Below, piece by piece: positions 10,621-21,888 of a stretch of 64,000 nucleotides of DNA (positions are counted from its first letter, which is position 1; every line of letters starts with the position of its first letter). This DNA is from Strigamia acuminata (lineage: Eukaryota; Arthropoda; Chilopoda; Geophilomorpha; Linotaeniidae), in assembly GCA_949358305.1 (NCBI GenBank), contig OX442314.1:7681060-7745059 (forward strand), given 5' to 3'. The notes under the pieces are model-generated. The model was not told the origin of the DNA. It saw only the letters and a program-made list of their open reading frames with translations, and made no database searches. The translations under genes and the position numbers were made by a program.

Positions 10621-11195
10621 CAGCGTTGCCAGCGTCTAAGGCTGCCAGCGTTTATATTTCTAGCATTTTTTGAATATATTTTTTTTTTGCCAGCTTATTG
10701 TTATTAAGCGTTTTAAATATTTATTAAAATCTGTTTATATTCAGTTTTTTGCCAGCCTTGTTATTGCCAGCGTTTTTTCTGCCAGCGTTTCTATTTTGCC
10801 AGCGTTTTGAGCGCCAGCGTTCGTTTTTGCGTTACGTACACGTCGCGTACAACGATGATTTGCGACTGAAAGCAGGCGATGCCGTCAGGGAGGTTTTGCG
10901 ACCGGATACGACTTTAGCCCACATTCCGGCGTCAAATTCAATTATTTATCTAATATTTGGGATTGGAATCGAAGTTGTTATACTTAGAGATGTTTGGGGG
11001 GCCGGGGAATGCGGAATTAAGGAGCGAGATTATTTAATTTATTACACGCTAAATACAATTGACGCTGGCAACAATAAACGCTGGCAACATCAGAAGCTGA
11101 CAAAGTATTATTAAAAAAAAAATATTAATAATAATAAAATGACGCTAAATTACGAGAAGCTGGCGAATTTAAACGCTGGCACAACCACGACCCTG
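10621..11195. repeat. Inverted array of TGCCAGCG motifs, possible non-autonomous DNA element
   Basis: The left arm (10621-10825) carries at least seven TGCCAGC(G) motifs. The right arm (11060-11185) carries the reverse complement CGCTGGCA several times. About 230 bp of non-repetitive sequence lies between them. Outer ends read CAGCGTTGCC on the left and, reversed, CAGGGTCGTG on the right. The flanks share AAAAATGGTGTA / AAAAATGTGTA, an imperfect candidate target duplication. No transposase is present. A similar design is seen at 60980-62245 with a different motif. Confidence 0.4.
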
Positions 11196-11332
11196 AAAAA
11201 TGTGTAGATAAATATAAAACTATATTTATTAGACTGAAACAAAGCTCAGATAACATTAATATAAATATATACTGTATTAATGTCTATTGTTGTTGAAATA
11301 CGATTTAATCTCTTTTTCTGCAGAAAAGGAAA

Positions 11333-12740
11333 TGTAACGAATCAATCGATCATTTGATTGATCTGATTGGTGGAACCTACTTCCGGTCCTGGATATCCAG
11401 TTCTGATTCTAATGAGGATTTGCATATTCTGGATTATGCTTCCCATATCCACTTCTGGTGATACAGGATTGGTGGGATTCATGGAACACGTGTTCCAATT
11501 GGGTAATTGGCCCAACCCTTTAATCCCGTCAGGGTATATATACCCGAACATTATTTGATTTTGGTTGTTGGTATTTGGTGATGATGAAGTGAATTTGGTA
11601 TTCGGTGTATTTTCTTTTGGTTAAACCATTTGGTTTCTTGTTGATTTATTCGCAAGGAATCGTTGCCTGATTCTACAGAATCATGCAGTCGACCAATTGA
11701 AGGTGCAGGTCTGGATACTAATGTTTCAATCAACGATCCCGCCGAGGAGAACCTGGCTCTGTGCACTTCAGTATCCTCCGGGCAGGACAGAGTGGCCATT
11801 TGCGGTACAAAAGCATCTTGTTACCGCCAGTAGCACTGGAGATTATGAGAATTGGTTTCATCACCTGATGGTGCCAAAGTAGTCTGCAAGCAGTAACCAT
11901 GAGTAGCACCAAGTGTTTGGCCAGCTGATTCTTATGATACTTTGATGTCAAAGCAGTCAGTTTGTTATTAGTACCACGAAGGGCTAAACTGCTGTGTGGA
12001 GCCGCGAGCTATCGATTCCTGTGTATGTGGTACCGTAAACCACTCGTCACTCGATGGACAAACGGGCTGCTACGCAGGGGACGCTTGATACCATTCTGCA
12101 TGGCAAGGCGATTCTATCAACGGCAACTGTGTGATTGCGACCGGAAGTCTAATCATTATTTTATCAGCAAACAATATTAACTTGAATACAAGTTAAACAA
12201 TTAAGTCGGAAGACTTAATTACTTTACATTGAATCCAATGTAACAATAAATTGGCATAATTTATTAGCGAAACATCTAAAGAAATCACAACAATTACGAA
12301 TTAAATATAATTCATAATTGTAATATTGATAAGTAAATGAATACATTTACTTACACCAATATCCTCCCAAAGTTGTGGCGGTGCACGAAAGTCAACCGCA
12401 CCTCTCGGATCAATCCAAATCTATCGACGCACGATGATTTACACGACAAACCAGGACAGCGAAGCCGACTCAGACTTGGAGACGCAGCCAGACCGGCCAC
12501 GGTGACATCTTTGCCTGTTGAGCGGTACATTCAGACCGTTCCCGAATCCAGGAGCCACGGACACCTAATGATATTATTTCAGGGCTATTACAGCCAACTT
12601 ATTGTATAGTTTAGAAGTGATTTAACTTGCCAAATGTCGGCATTAGTCTTATATACATATAATTTAGTATTGATTCTATTGTTGATAACAATAAACTGTA
12701 GTGTTTTGATAACTCTTTTGTCTCGTATTTATCTCTTGTA
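11333..12740 (+). repeat. Possible decayed solo LTR or other element remnant
   Basis: No gene is visible. The segment begins TGTAACGAATC. It has a palindromic TATA region GGGTATATATACCC near 11533-11547 preceded by about 200 bp, and an AATAAA near 12690. That order (short upstream part, TATA, long GC-richer stretch, poly(A) signal) parallels the family A LTR, but I cannot align the two and found no target duplication. Open frames here look random. Confidence 0.25.
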
Positions 12741-12857
12741 ATTTATTCACTTGTATGCGATCTATACTCGGTACTAGCAAAGCTAGGAGTTGTGGTCGTC
12801 ACCGCCACATCACTTGCTAGGCAAATAACTCTGCAGAGTTTAAAAGGGTAATAAAAA

Positions 12858-13445
12858 TGTGACTAGATATGGTTTTACCCACTGCAGTATGGGGATTTAT
12901 TACAATGGGCGGGTCGCATACTCATGTAAGAATGAGATAGGGACTCCAGATTCTGGGATTTTGGCCTTTAATCCGTTGTCTAGAGGTTGGAGTCTCCCAT
13001 CTCTCTTGTGTGGCAGTGCTATTAGGCACGCTACTGTACACCAGCAACCAGCCCATCATACACAGTAGTCCCATGGATGATGTGGTCGGTTACTCTGGAC
13101 GAACATTCTATCGTACTCATCTAGTACAATCCATGTAGCCACTCATGGAGGCTGCAACAGGCCCCAGGCCATGTTACTGAGCATCACAGTGGTGAATGGT
13201 GAGAGGAGCAGAGTCAGCAGCAGGTAGGGTTGCCTCTGCTAGCATTGGGACCGTTACTGCACATACTTCTCTCCCTCCTACCACATGTCCTTCATCTTTG
13301 CTATCCCAGCAACGTCTCTCTCACCACACCACTCAGCTCCCTTTACCCCAGCTAAGCCAGTCCACTCCACAAGGTGAGATGGCCTTCGGGCCACTAGGCG
13401 GTGTGTGGAGTGATACAGGTCACCAATTGTGGCCAAGCGGTCACA
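12858..13445. repeat. Dispersed repeat, copy 1 (TGTGAC...GTCACA ends)
   Basis: About 590 bp, diverged but clearly related to 55889-56420. Shared stretches include GGCCTTTAAT, ACTGAGCATCACAGTGGT and the final GGCCAAGCGGTCACA. Both copies start TGTGACT and end GGTCACA, so ends are short inverted repeats. It could be a solo LTR or a non-autonomous element; no protein is encoded and no clean target duplication was found. Confidence 0.6.
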
Positions 13446-14277
13446 AAAGGATTTTCTGATGTGAATGCCTCAGCATTCAATCAGAAGCTCACCCCTCCTT
13501 TTGTGTTTCTTAACTACCTGAAAGATTAACTAAGCTTAATTGTAATTTAGCGGCTTCCTGTTGCAAGAAAGTGCATACCCTGGGTAAGATTCTTAGATTG
13601 AACATTGCTCCAATAGGAACACTGGTCACCAAAATACCTCCAATCCAATGAAACATGTGACGATTCTAACTTTGGCTGAATAATATTACCTTTTAAGATA
13701 ACTTAACCTACCAAATAAGCTAAACATGTGCGCTAACAAATAAGTGAAACTGAATAATGCGTAGTTCACACTTGAACCACTAATGTAGAAGTTGTGACTT
13801 TTAGAAAGTCTAATTTCTATTTCTGGACTGTTCACATTTATTCATTAGTCTTGTAGAAATCAGTAATGCAATAATGCAATAACGCAAAAATGCTGGTAGA
13901 TTGTTTGATTGGGGCTAGAAAGAAATACTGAAAGGTAGGGGTTTGTTTTTCTACTTGTAGCTAATGATCCAGCACAGATAGAAACTTCTACTTTTTTTTA
14001 AAAGAAAGAGGGACGCCGGTTTAGTAAACTCACATGTTTTTTAAATTTGTTTTCCACATTACAAGTTGATAAATTTGGGGCTGAAAAAAAAGTGTGCAAT
14101 CTTGTTTCCACTCTATCTATACCATCGAAATGCATTTTTTTTCATATGTCACGAACCATTAGAGCTAGGATAGAAGTTGGGCTTTTTTTAAAAAAAAAGA
14201 TTCGGGGGTTCAATTTAAAGATAGGACAAAATCTCGAAGAGTCCAATTGGTTTTCTTCACAGGTAAGTATAAACAGT
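13446..14277. other. No gene recognised
   Basis: AT-rich spacer without a supportable coding frame. A short patch at about 14236-14270 (CCAATTGGTTTTCTTC then ACAGGTAAGTA) resembles a stretch of the family A LTR near 9928-9950, so an old LTR fragment may be present. Confidence 0.5.
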
Positions 14278-14324
14278 AATAAATAGTATAAATAGTATAA
14301 ATAGTATAAATAGTATAAATAGTA
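14278..14324. repeat. 9-bp microsatellite (AAATAGTAT)n
   Basis: About five perfect or near-perfect tandem units of AAATAGTAT. Confidence 0.9.
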
Positions 14325-14902
14325 ACATTGATCAAGTTCACACTAAATTCAGAAGAATAACTTGATAAGAAGTTACTAGTAATATATTATATCTACTTGT
14401 AAATAACATATTATCAAGTATATAAAATGTATAAAACTTTAATTTTATATATTTAATCAGTTTAATAAAATTCATTTTCAAATTCACTGCTAAATAACTA
14501 AGAGCAACATCTATTGGTGAAATTAGCCATTTATTTAATACGACGCCATTATCGTTACAATTTGTTTTGTTGAAAATAAACCTATTTGTTATTATGAACA
14601 TAAAATCACGTCTCCAAAAGAATTCCATATGTTATGTATTGCAATGCGCCATTTTTACTCATTAAACTTGACAAACAACTTTTGACAATATTGTATCGCG
14701 GGTTGCTAGGCTACCATTGCCTAGTAACCTCGCTCATCCTTATAATAAATAAAGCAGACGTCGTGTAAATTCCTATGCGAGTAAACTTTTTTTCTGTAGG
14801 TTTAGCCCTAGAACCCAACATTCTAATGAAGTTTGGTATACGCCCGTCCGATGTGTAGCAATCACATCTGCTACACCGTACACAGGTAATTTTTCATTTT
14901 AC
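14325..14902. other. No gene recognised
   Basis: Non-coding. Contains the inverted pair GGTTGCTAGG / CCTAGTAACC at 14701-14728, which resembles a motif in the family A leader. Confidence 0.5.
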
Positions 14903-15600
14903 ATTTAGATTAAACTTTTCAAGAAACTGCAGCTTCATAGATTGGATTTACTTTGAAAATAGAAATTATATACCAAATCTGGTAAATTATTCATGAAAAG
15001 ATAATAAAATAAAATAATTAATCAAATATTTTGAATTTAGATTAAACTTATTCAAGAAACTGCAACTTCATAGATTGGATTTTCTTTGAAATAAGAAATT
15101 GTATACCACACCTAGTAAATTATTCATGGTTCGATGATAAAATAGAATAATTAATCAAATATTTTGAATTTAGATTAAACATATTCAAGAAACTGCAACT
15201 ATCCGTAGATTAGATTTTTCTTTGAAATTAGAAATTCTATACCACATCTGGTAAATTATACATGGTTAGATTATAATACAAAATAATTAATCAAATATTT
15301 TGCATTTTGATTAAACTTATTCAAGAATCTGCAATTTCATAAATTGGATTTTCTTTGAAATTAGAAATTGTATACCGCATCTGGTAAATTATTCATGGTT
15401 AGATTATAATAGAAAATAGAAAATATAGAAAAACCTATTGAAACTACATTTCAATAGATCTGATTTCTTTTTGGAAATCAAAAATTATGCAGTTACTTTG
15501 TCTGGTCACTTTAGTGCCACTCTCGAGGTCACCAACTGAAGAAACGGTAAGTCTTTCTGACGTCGTTTTTGAGACAAATGTAGCTGTGATAAGATAATAC
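14903..15600. repeat. ~133-bp tandem array with unique tail, copy 1
   Basis: Four units of 130-136 bp (14903-15421). Each contains TTTAGATTAAAC, GAAACTGCAACTTCATAG and GGTAAATTATTCATGG. A non-repeated tail follows, with hairpin CTATTGAAA/TTTCAATAG (about 15435-15460) and ACCAACTGAAGAAACGGTAA. The same arrangement, three units plus tail, occurs at 62536-63100. It is a dispersed repeat; the class is unknown. Confidence 0.75.
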
Positions 15601-15639
15601 TGGATTCTTGCTTGACTGAATAATTCAGTAGAAAAGTAT

Positions 15640-16457
15640 TGTCGCGTCCTACCTGGTGATAGGTTTAATGAGCTAACGTGTATTACTTTACCTGTGATTC
15701 TACTAAATATGTAAATTACCCAAATGAATACTAAGTATATTTAAATGAACAAATAGGTTTATTCAATAGGCGTAAGCCTTAAAATACACTCAGTATAGAA
15801 CTAGAGTCGACTTGGTCAGAGTCGAACAAAGGATTTCCCAAGATGGCGTCGTCGGTTCCGCGTGGTCGGCGGAACAAAGGCGGCGTCTCGAGTTGTCGTA
15901 AATTCGTCACGGATTCGTCGTTCACGGACGCGGTGGAATGCTCTTTCGAGTCTTCTATCCGTGCCTGTTGTCTAGGGGTTGGTTTTAGCGTCGCAAGGCT
16001 CTGTCCAGAAACGTGGAGTTTCTTACAGCGCGCTCGGACACTTCGCAATGGAAATAATCGTGGGTCGATTATTTGGTGTGAATTCACAAGGGTTAGTTTC
16101 CTGCTTTCGCGGGAAATAAACGCACAGTGTAAATTCGTGAGAGTTACAGTTGCACTGGAATCAGCGGTCCTCGATCAATCCTAACTTTTGGTGGAGTTGG
16201 CCTGACGGTGAGGTAGTTGCTGTGTTCTTGGTGTCGTTTGTGTAAGTTCTGTTCTTAGGGCGCGAAACTCTACCTGATATAGGCCAGGGTGAGGGGCCTG
16301 GCTCGGCCAATGGGGGCCGTCCACGCATCACCTCACCCCCTCGGGGCACGCGCTTCCCAGGGGGGGAAGGCGGAGCCAGCGCGAGGGAACTGACCTTTCT
16401 TAGTGACTCATGCGGATGGCGTCCACTGGAGGGACGACCACCCGCGGGGTCACCACA
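15640..16457 (-). repeat. 3' LTR of family C (818 bp)
   Basis: TGTCGCGTCC ... GGGGTCACCACA on the plus strand. Matches 39800-40617 along its full length; the one difference seen is a G/A in a G-run near 16375 versus 40525. It contains open frames on the element's strand (15779-16087 and one ending at 16161) that are repeated in the other LTR, but nothing supports them as genes. Confidence 0.95.
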
Positions 16458-16472
16458 CGTCCCTCCCCCAGC
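16458..16472 (-). other. Polypurine tract of family C
   Basis: On the minus strand GCTGGGGGAGGGACG lies directly before the 3' LTR, the expected place for the plus-strand primer. Confidence 0.65.
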
Positions 16473-16497
16473 TTCGATCATCGATCGGGGCGATTAC

Positions 16498-17356
16498 TGT
16501 AGGACACTCGCCAAAATATTCATAAACGCAGTGGAAATAATAAAATACCCGATATATGAATGTCCTATCCAATAAATCGTCAAACGTCGGGCGGCGCGTC
16601 GTTAGGCTTTCCGGCGATGCGTATGCTCGGCGTCGTTTGCGTTGTGGAAACGTTCGCTCCTCGGGACGTGTATTCAACGTGAAATACAACGAAAATAAAT
16701 ATAAAGTTTTGTAAAATAAATGTACTCACATGTGATAATGTTATATTATCACATATTAACCAATGTGAAACCAATGTCTGGGTTTCACAATCCAAGCTGT
16801 GTTCAAATGTAGTTGAATCTTAAATGTAATGTCCAAAACTGTTAGTTTTCCATGTCTAGAAAATAGGTGAAGTTGGTCCAATCTGGGCCTATTTTCATGA
16901 ATGTATAATGAGGTGTCTGGCAGAAGAAAAACACACGTACACGGTTGAAAACTAAAACAGAATGAATGACTTTTATTCTGGTGACGTCATTGAATTTACA
17001 CACAGTACAAATCTTATGACAAAACGAAAAAGGTAATAAATAAAGATACAATCTCTCACCACGATGATGTCATTGCTTTGACATCATCACCACAGACTAA
17101 CACGTTACGAGAACGTTAACACATTGCGTGTGGCGCCCTCGTACCGCATACAAGCAACAACACTATAACATTTTACATCAAATAAGCCGAAATTCATCCA
17201 GTTTATACAATAAACTATCAGCATATATCAAACCATTTACTGATACAAATATGCTTTCACAATTTCGACTTAAGACTCTAAATTCTCGTATCGAAACAAT
17301 GTTATACAATTCAATTATCAGATTTTAACGTCTAACAATTATCTCTTTATGTAACA
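16498..17356 (-). repeat. 3' LTR of copia B (859 bp)
   Basis: TGTAGGACAC ... TGTAACA. Includes a palindromic CRE-like TGACGTCA at 16982-16989 and hairpins GTGATAAT/ATTATCAC (about 16731-16752) and GATGATGTCA/TGACATCATC (about 17062-17088). Confidence 0.95.
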
Positions 17357-17391
17357 ATCACCTCCTTAAATGTTACACGATATATCTTGAT
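17357..17391 (-). other. Copia B 3' untranslated stretch and polypurine tract
   Basis: On the minus strand AAGGAGGTGAT precedes the 3' LTR directly after the ORF stop at 17392-17394. Confidence 0.6.
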
Positions 17392-20300
17392 TCAAACATC
17401 CAACATATCTGCACACAAGTCTTTTAACCGGTCCTGAGGCAGCCACTTTGTGAACAAATCTGCTAAATTCCATTTTGTCGGAATTTTCTCAATTGAGAAA
17501 TACTCTTTCTCGAACCAGTCTCTTAAGAAGCAATAGCGTATTCGGATATGTTTAGTTTTAGAATTTTCAAGATCATTTTCCACAAATTGTATCGATGACA
17601 ACGAATCCGAATACACTATTGGCATATTAATATAATCAAAAAGCACACAACTTTCGAATATGCTGGATAGCCAATATCCTTCCTGGACGGCGTGAACTAG
17701 CGCCAAATATTCCGCTTCCATAGTACTGCACGCCACGGAACTTTGTTTCCGACAACCCCAACTAATGAGGGCGTCGCCCATAAACAATGCAAACCCCCCA
17801 AAACTTTTGCAGTGATGGAGATCCGTCGCCCAGGAAGCATCGGTGTAAATGCGCAAATCCGTATTAGCGCATTTCGATAAATTAACACAATAATTTTTTG
17901 TATTCACAACGTATTGAGCAATTTGTACAAGAGCCTTGACGTGTTTTTGAGTGTAGCTTGTGTTAAATTGGGACATGTATATTGTGGAATATAAAATGTC
18001 CGGCCTTGTCCTGGACGCGAGGAACATCAAACTCCCAACCAGCGATCGATATGGAAAGTCTGAGTTCGGATCAACTTCTTTAACATTGTGATTAAACGTT
18101 GACCCGGCTGCAATGGGAACTCTCACTTTAGTATTTTCAGTCAAGTTGAATTTCACAGCCAACTTATCTATGAAATGCTTCTGGTGGAGGCATACCTTCC
18201 CATTCTCACGATAAAATTTCACACCTAGCAATTTTGTGATCCGACCCAAGTTCACAATGTTGAATTTTCGTTTAATGAGGTCAATTAGGGCGCTCTGGGT
18301 TTCCACATCTTTTGCAAACAAAATCATGTCGTCCACGTATATCAAGAGGACGGCACTGCGATCAAAAGTGTAAACGCAATTGCATCCAATCACTTTGGTG
18401 AAACCCAAATCCAGCAGACTGGTATTTAACTCCTCGAACCACATCCTGCCGGATTGGTGTAATCCGTACAATGATTTGTACAGGAGCCAAACATTGTCCG
18501 TTCCCGGTGTTTTGAATCCTTGCGGGATCTCCATATGTATGGGACAATCTAATTTGCCGTAAAGGTACGCGCATTTGACGTCCAGATGGACGTCGACCCA
18601 GCCACGCAAGATCACCAGTAAACAGAAAAACAGTCGGATTAATGTGAAATTTACGACCGGCGAGAACACTTCGGTGTAGTCCACACCTTGCGTTTGTCTA
18701 AACCCTTGTGCGACTACCCTCGCACGATATCTCACAATATTGCCATCTTCGTCTGGTTTCAACTTGTATACCCATTTGTGACCCAAGACCTTGGCCTTTG
18801 GTCGTGGTACCTCCTCGTACACTTCTCTTTCTTGTAATGTTTCAATCTCCTCTTCCATCGCCTCTCTCCATTCTTTAGATTGAGGCGAGGAAGCCGCCTC
18901 CTCGTATGTTTTGGGCTGCGTGACAGCACAATACACGCTAATGGGAGGCGTCGTTGCTGTGAGGACCGTTTCCATTGGTTCCTCATCGGATGATTGCTCA
19001 ATTGTATTGATGGGCTCCTTCACTGGGGTGAAATCGAATTTTAAAGGATTGTAGAAGATTCTATTCCCCCTGCAGAAAGCCTCGACTTCTTTCTTTGTCT
19101 TCAAAGGCCCTGTGCCATCAGGTGCGTAAAACAGCACATCAATTCTCCCAGCTGTTACACCTCCTTGCCTGGTCACTTGCTCCCTATCCCACCCATCTGC
19201 ATCTGTGGTTCGGGTGGCAATTCGAGGTTTCTTAACTTTTGCCCCCCCTTGGACTGGCTGTGTGGGAATAGGCGCTTGGGCCATTGGTCCCACTTGTGGT
19301 GGGACCTGCGCGAGGGGCGCTGGGACTTTACGCACAACGGGAGGCGAACCCGGTGGTGTAGTGGGTGGCATCGGATCATGGAATTCCTGTTGATACAACC
19401 CACTCTCATCCGAATCGTAACCATTTGTATCCAAATCTGGTTGTTGAACATTTATGTCCACAGCATTAAAGGACTTCCAGTCCCTGGACTCATCAATGAC
19501 TAAATGTTTTGTTTCGACTACCTCATTTGTAATTGGATTCCAAACCCTATAACCCCTTGTAGTGAATGCATACCCCACCAGTATGCCCTTCCATGCTCTT
19601 GAGTCGAGTTTGCTAGCTCTTTTGGGTTTGGGAATATGTACGAAATATAACGAGCCAATTGCACGTAAATGCTTCACTGCCATGCTTCTTTGTCTGAATT
19701 TAATGTAAGGAATTTGTCCCTTCGCAAATAAATGTGGATACCTGTTCTTTAAATAAATGTAGCTGACAGCCAATTCTGCCCACAAAATCCACGGCAAATT
19801 TGTATCCTCAATTATTGCGCGCACATTGTTTAATATTGAGCGGTTTAATCGCTCCGCAATGCCGTTCATTTGTGCTGAGTACGGGTTTGTTCTTTGGGCA
19901 CCAATGCCCTTTTGTTGCAGAAAAGAATCAAATTCCTTGCTGCAAAACTCCCCACCCCGGTCCGTTCTGATTTCATGCACCTTTCTATTCGAACGGCGCT
20001 CAACGCGCGCCAAGAACGTTTTGAAAATTGGAAAAGCCTCGTCCTTCGTTTTCATAGGATAAACCCACGAGAATCGCGTTGCATCATCCACAATGCACAA
20101 CAAATAACGTGCACCACCCAGTGATGTTGTGGGGTTGGGCCCCCACACGTCTATATGCAACAATTCAAGCGGTTCCCCACGCTCGCGATCATCTCTAACT
20201 TTGTAATTAGCACGGGTTGATTTTGCAATTCTGCATGAATCACACGCAAAATTGTTTAGATTTCCCGTGAAATCTAATCCCGTGGTCTCCTCACTTTTCA

Positions 20301-21822
20301 ACAACGTGGCTAGCCCCTGAACATGCATGTGGGCAAAACGCTTATGCCACGTGTCGACAGAAACTGCAAAACTTTGCACAACAGGTGCAGGTTGTTGGGA
20401 AACAATTTCATAACTTGGACTCTTGCTCTGTAATTGCTCAATTCGTTTTACATCTTTCTGTACAATCAATGGTGAAACTTGGGTAACATTTTGAGAAACT
20501 GAATTCAAATTATTAACGATGGCATTTGTCATATTCTCATTCATTTGAACCTTTCCTTGGACACGATACAATCCATCTGACTGCCTGTTTGCTAACAATA
20601 AACACTCCTTGTTATTTTGTAAATACACTCTTAACACACCATTGTATATGTGTTGATTGAATCCAGCTTCATCAATTTTCCCACTTGAAATCAAATTGCG
20701 TTTGAAACCCTCGACAAAATAAACATTTATTAAGTCCACATGGTTGTGGATTCCATTTGCAATTGTGCTGATACATACAGCACCACAGCCAGTAATACTA
20801 GCTGTGCCCTGACCCAATTGTAATTTTGTAGGAGGTAATGACTTGAAAGTCTGGAAATATTCCAATTTCCCGCATACGTGATCTGATGCACCGGAATCCA
20901 CAAACCATGCGTCCTCATCACATACTTTTTCAATTGAATTGGACACACTTTCCCCCAAAAATGATGCATAAAAGGCTCCACGTAAACCCTTGCCTCGTTG
21001 GGGCTGTCCGCGCCCTTTGCCACGTCCACGAGTGTTGTCCTGTTGTTTTGTATTTGGCATTTGACAGTTCCGTGCAATATGTCCCTTTTCGTGGCAATTG
21101 TAACATAAAATATTGGAAAAGTTGCTCTTACCTCCTTTGTTGTCTTGTTTCCTCGATCCTTGTTGATTGTTGGAAGCACTGACACTGAGAGCACTAGATT
21201 CCATCGTTGGAGAACTCGTTCCTGTCGTGTATCGACGACGTGCACTCTCGGCAAGCAATGCCTCGGAAACTTTATCAAACGTGAAGTCCCCGTCACTCCA
21301 CTGGTAAATAGCCTGCACTTGATGTTCGTAGTCTTTACGAATTCTATTTATTAAAGTGTAGGCTTTTACTTTGTCGTTCGGCTCTTGTTTTATTGATTTC
21401 AATTCGTCCGCTGCCAATTCGACACGTGTGATGAACGTATCGACTTCCTCTTTATCGCCGCAACGAATCGTGTAAAAATCCTCGAGAATCTTTGCATTTC
21501 TCGCGACTGACGTGGGTTCGTGAAGCTTTTTGAGGTAATCCCACACCTCCTTCGATGTGTCCAGCTTTAACAGCGACGGTTTCAGTCTGGTCGCGACGCT
21601 GTTGCACAAAATCCCACGTGCACGAGCTTTCCGCTTCTCGTATTTAGCCAAGTCCGTTGCCGACGTTCCATCCGGCGGCGCTATAATTGTTTCGTCGTGG
21701 AATCCCCACAAATTGAGTTCCTGAAGCAACAATTGAACGTCCACTTTCCACGTCTCGTAGTTGTTTTTGTCAAGCGGCGCGATTCCTGCCGCCGCCGACG
21801 CCGCGCTTCCCTTCGACGCCAT
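17392..21822 (-). CDS. Copia B Gag-Pol polyprotein (1476 aa)
   Basis: A single intact frame with the copia order protease-integrase-RT. It has a Gag region (NYETWKVDVQLLL near the N-terminus), a CCHC knuckle CYNCHEKGHIARNC (~244), a protease VDSGASDH (~307) and an integrase with HHCC zinc domain (~490-530). The catalytic core follows (HIDVWGP ~559, RTDRGGEF ~622, NGIAERLN ~656), then RT with YVDDMI (~1162) and RNase H (YTDAS ~1320; STMEAEYL ~1365). Gag and Pol share one frame, so no frameshift is needed. All catalytic motifs are present and no stop interrupts them. The ATG at 21822 follows the primer site by about 50 bp. Likely competent for retrotransposition, given the identical LTRs. Confidence 0.96.
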   Translation of the reverse strand: MASKGSAASAAAGIAPLDKNNYETWKVDVQLLLQELNLWGFHDETIIAPPDGTSATDLAKYEKRKARARGILCNSVATRLKPSLLKLDTSKEVWDYLKKLHEPTSVARNAKILEDFYTIRCGDKEEVDTFITRVELAADELKSIKQEPNDKVKAYTLINRIRKDYEHQVQAIYQWSDGDFTFDKVSEALLAESARRRYTTGTSSPTMESSALSVSASNNQQGSRKQDNKGGKSNFSNILCYNCHEKGHIARNCQMPNTKQQDNTRGRGKGRGQPQRGKGLRGAFYASFLGESVSNSIEKVCDEDAWFVDSGASDHVCGKLEYFQTFKSLPPTKLQLGQGTASITGCGAVCISTIANGIHNHVDLINVYFVEGFKRNLISSGKIDEAGFNQHIYNGVLRVYLQNNKECLLLANRQSDGLYRVQGKVQMNENMTNAIVNNLNSVSQNVTQVSPLIVQKDVKRIEQLQSKSPSYEIVSQQPAPVVQSFAVSVDTWHKRFAHMHVQGLATLLKSEETTGLDFTGNLNNFACDSCRIAKSTRANYKVRDDRERGEPLELLHIDVWGPNPTTSLGGARYLLCIVDDATRFSWVYPMKTKDEAFPIFKTFLARVERRSNRKVHEIRTDRGGEFCSKEFDSFLQQKGIGAQRTNPYSAQMNGIAERLNRSILNNVRAIIEDTNLPWILWAELAVSYIYLKNRYPHLFAKGQIPYIKFRQRSMAVKHLRAIGSLYFVHIPKPKRASKLDSRAWKGILVGYAFTTRGYRVWNPITNEVVETKHLVIDESRDWKSFNAVDINVQQPDLDTNGYDSDESGLYQQEFHDPMPPTTPPGSPPVVRKVPAPLAQVPPQVGPMAQAPIPTQPVQGGAKVKKPRIATRTTDADGWDREQVTRQGGVTAGRIDVLFYAPDGTGPLKTKKEVEAFCRGNRIFYNPLKFDFTPVKEPINTIEQSSDEEPMETVLTATTPPISVYCAVTQPKTYEEAASSPQSKEWREAMEEEIETLQEREVYEEVPRPKAKVLGHKWVYKLKPDEDGNIVRYRARVVAQGFRQTQGVDYTEVFSPVVNFTLIRLFFCLLVILRGWVDVHLDVKCAYLYGKLDCPIHMEIPQGFKTPGTDNVWLLYKSLYGLHQSGRMWFEELNTSLLDLGFTKVIGCNCVYTFDRSAVLLIYVDDMILFAKDVETQSALIDLIKRKFNIVNLGRITKLLGVKFYRENGKVCLHQKHFIDKLAVKFNLTENTKVRVPIAAGSTFNHNVKEVDPNSDFPYRSLVGSLMFLASRTRPDILYSTIYMSQFNTSYTQKHVKALVQIAQYVVNTKNYCVNLSKCANTDLRIYTDASWATDLHHCKSFGGFALFMGDALISWGCRKQSSVACSTMEAEYLALVHAVQEGYWLSSIFESCVLFDYINMPIVYSDSLSSIQFVENDLENSKTKHIRIRYCFLRDWFEKEYFSIEKIPTKWNLADLFTKWLPQDRLKDLCADMLDV

Positions 21823-21870
21823 TTTTCCGTCGTATCGTCGCTATTTTCCGTCGATATCGGGTTTTAGCAG

Positions 21871-21888
21871 AACCATCCTCTGCTACCA
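21871..21888 (-). other. Primer binding site of copia B: 3' end of initiator tRNA-Met
   Basis: Plus-strand AACCATCCTCTGCTACCA equals the 3' end of animal initiator tRNA-Met with CCA, directly abutting the 5' LTR. Copia D uses an internal part of the same tRNA instead. Confidence 0.88.

Noticed and set aside
15779-16087. 102-codon frame inside both family C LTRs
   Set aside because: Identical only because LTRs are duplicates; no recognisable protein features.
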